64,000 nt of DNA from Pukyongia sp. (GTDB taxonomy: Bacteria; Bacteroidota; Bacteroidia; Flavobacteriales; Flavobacteriaceae). Positions within the stretch are counted from its first letter, which is position 1. The number at the start of each line of letters is the position of its first letter. The notes beneath the pieces were generated by a model. The model was not told where the DNA came from. It saw only the letters and a list, made by a program, of their open reading frames with translations, and searched no databases. The DNA is taken from NCBI GenBank assembly GCA_030148705.1, contig JASBSY010000023.1:62001-126000 (forward strand), read 5' to 3'. The translations under genes and the position numbers were made by a program. Shown here one piece after another: positions 63,789-64,000 of this stretch.

Positions 63789-64000
63789 TGATAAAAAAGC
63801 TCCTGGCCTCGCTTTACCGGTTTCTCACAAACCATAGACCGTATATCGTTTTAACGGCTGTAGCAGCTGGTCTATACCCCCTGGTCTACAACTACGATTC
63901 TAATTTTACCCTTGTCAGTTCCTGGCAGCAATTCCTCAACTTCACTGTCGTATGCCTGCTCTTACCGATCATAATCGTTACGCTTTCATATTGGACAGTG
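63789..64000 (+). CDS. N-terminus of an unrecognised membrane protein (3' partial)
   Basis: 70 codons from ATG at 63789, cut by the window end. Two hydrophobic segments (YIVLTAVAAGLYPLVYN and FTVVCLLLPIIIVTLSYW) follow a basic start MIKKLLASLYR. This could be the membrane part of a larger envelope enzyme such as a sulfatase-like transferase, but nothing diagnostic is present. Confidence 0.55.

Overview
This window is chromosomal DNA from a member of the Bacteroidota, most likely a marine Flavobacteriaceae. The evidence is several secreted proteins with type IX secretion (T9SS) C-terminal sorting domains, Bacteroidota-type promoters (TTG / TAnnTTTG), a menaquinone gene cluster, a fused alpha/beta branched-chain E1 dehydrogenase and outer-membrane barrel proteins fused to periplasmic domains. 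I cannot name the genus. No rRNA, tRNA, CRISPR array, prophage or insertion sequence was recognised.

Layout. 1-9.8 kb holds a degenerate metallophosphoesterase lipoprotein (cut by the window edge), an HD-domain protein fused to a PycTM-like membrane module facing a GAF protein, a TlpA-like lipoprotein, a SIMPL protein, a rhomboid protease and an LpxL-like acyltransferase. 9.8-24 kb is mostly housekeeping: glmM, ACP phosphodiesterase, gamma-glutamyltransferase, uvrA, a LOG-family protein, an M1-like protein without its zinc motif fused to an outer-membrane barrel, and E1 dehydrogenase. 24.1-26 kb holds asnB behind what looks like a ribosome-mediated attenuator: a 12-codon leader peptide with three consecutive Asn codons, then an intrinsic terminator. 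26-38 kb carries an SRAP protein, TerC, and menaquinone genes in two blocks (menB; menD-menF-thioesterase) separated by about 5.5 kb that includes a papain-like protease, a possibly frameshifted secreted protein, a tandem-repeat array and a lipoprotein esterase. 38-57 kb is rich in secreted and surface genes: a plant-type LRR protein, FG-GAP repeats, a sortilin/BNR-type propeller, two paralogous T9SS propellers, hydrolases, an orphan phage-tail-tube-like protein and an M61 protease. 57-64 kb holds a PLD-like protein, a YjdM-type zinc ribbon protein, a small Crp/Fnr-cyclase-DUF1330 group between two repeat islands, and dnaK.

The most noteworthy non-coding content is a family of ~40-52 bp hairpin repeats (outer boxes GTCAsTTCGAGTG and TATCGAGA) whose inner stems vary in a compensatory way. 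They occur in four intergenic islands (31.0-31.7, 58.6-58.8, 61.0-61.4 and 63.5-63.7 kb), one copy lying directly at the dnaK stop codon. Longer modules are shared between islands that are 27 kb apart.

All calls come from reading the sequence and from knowledge of the families. No database search or folding calculation was run.
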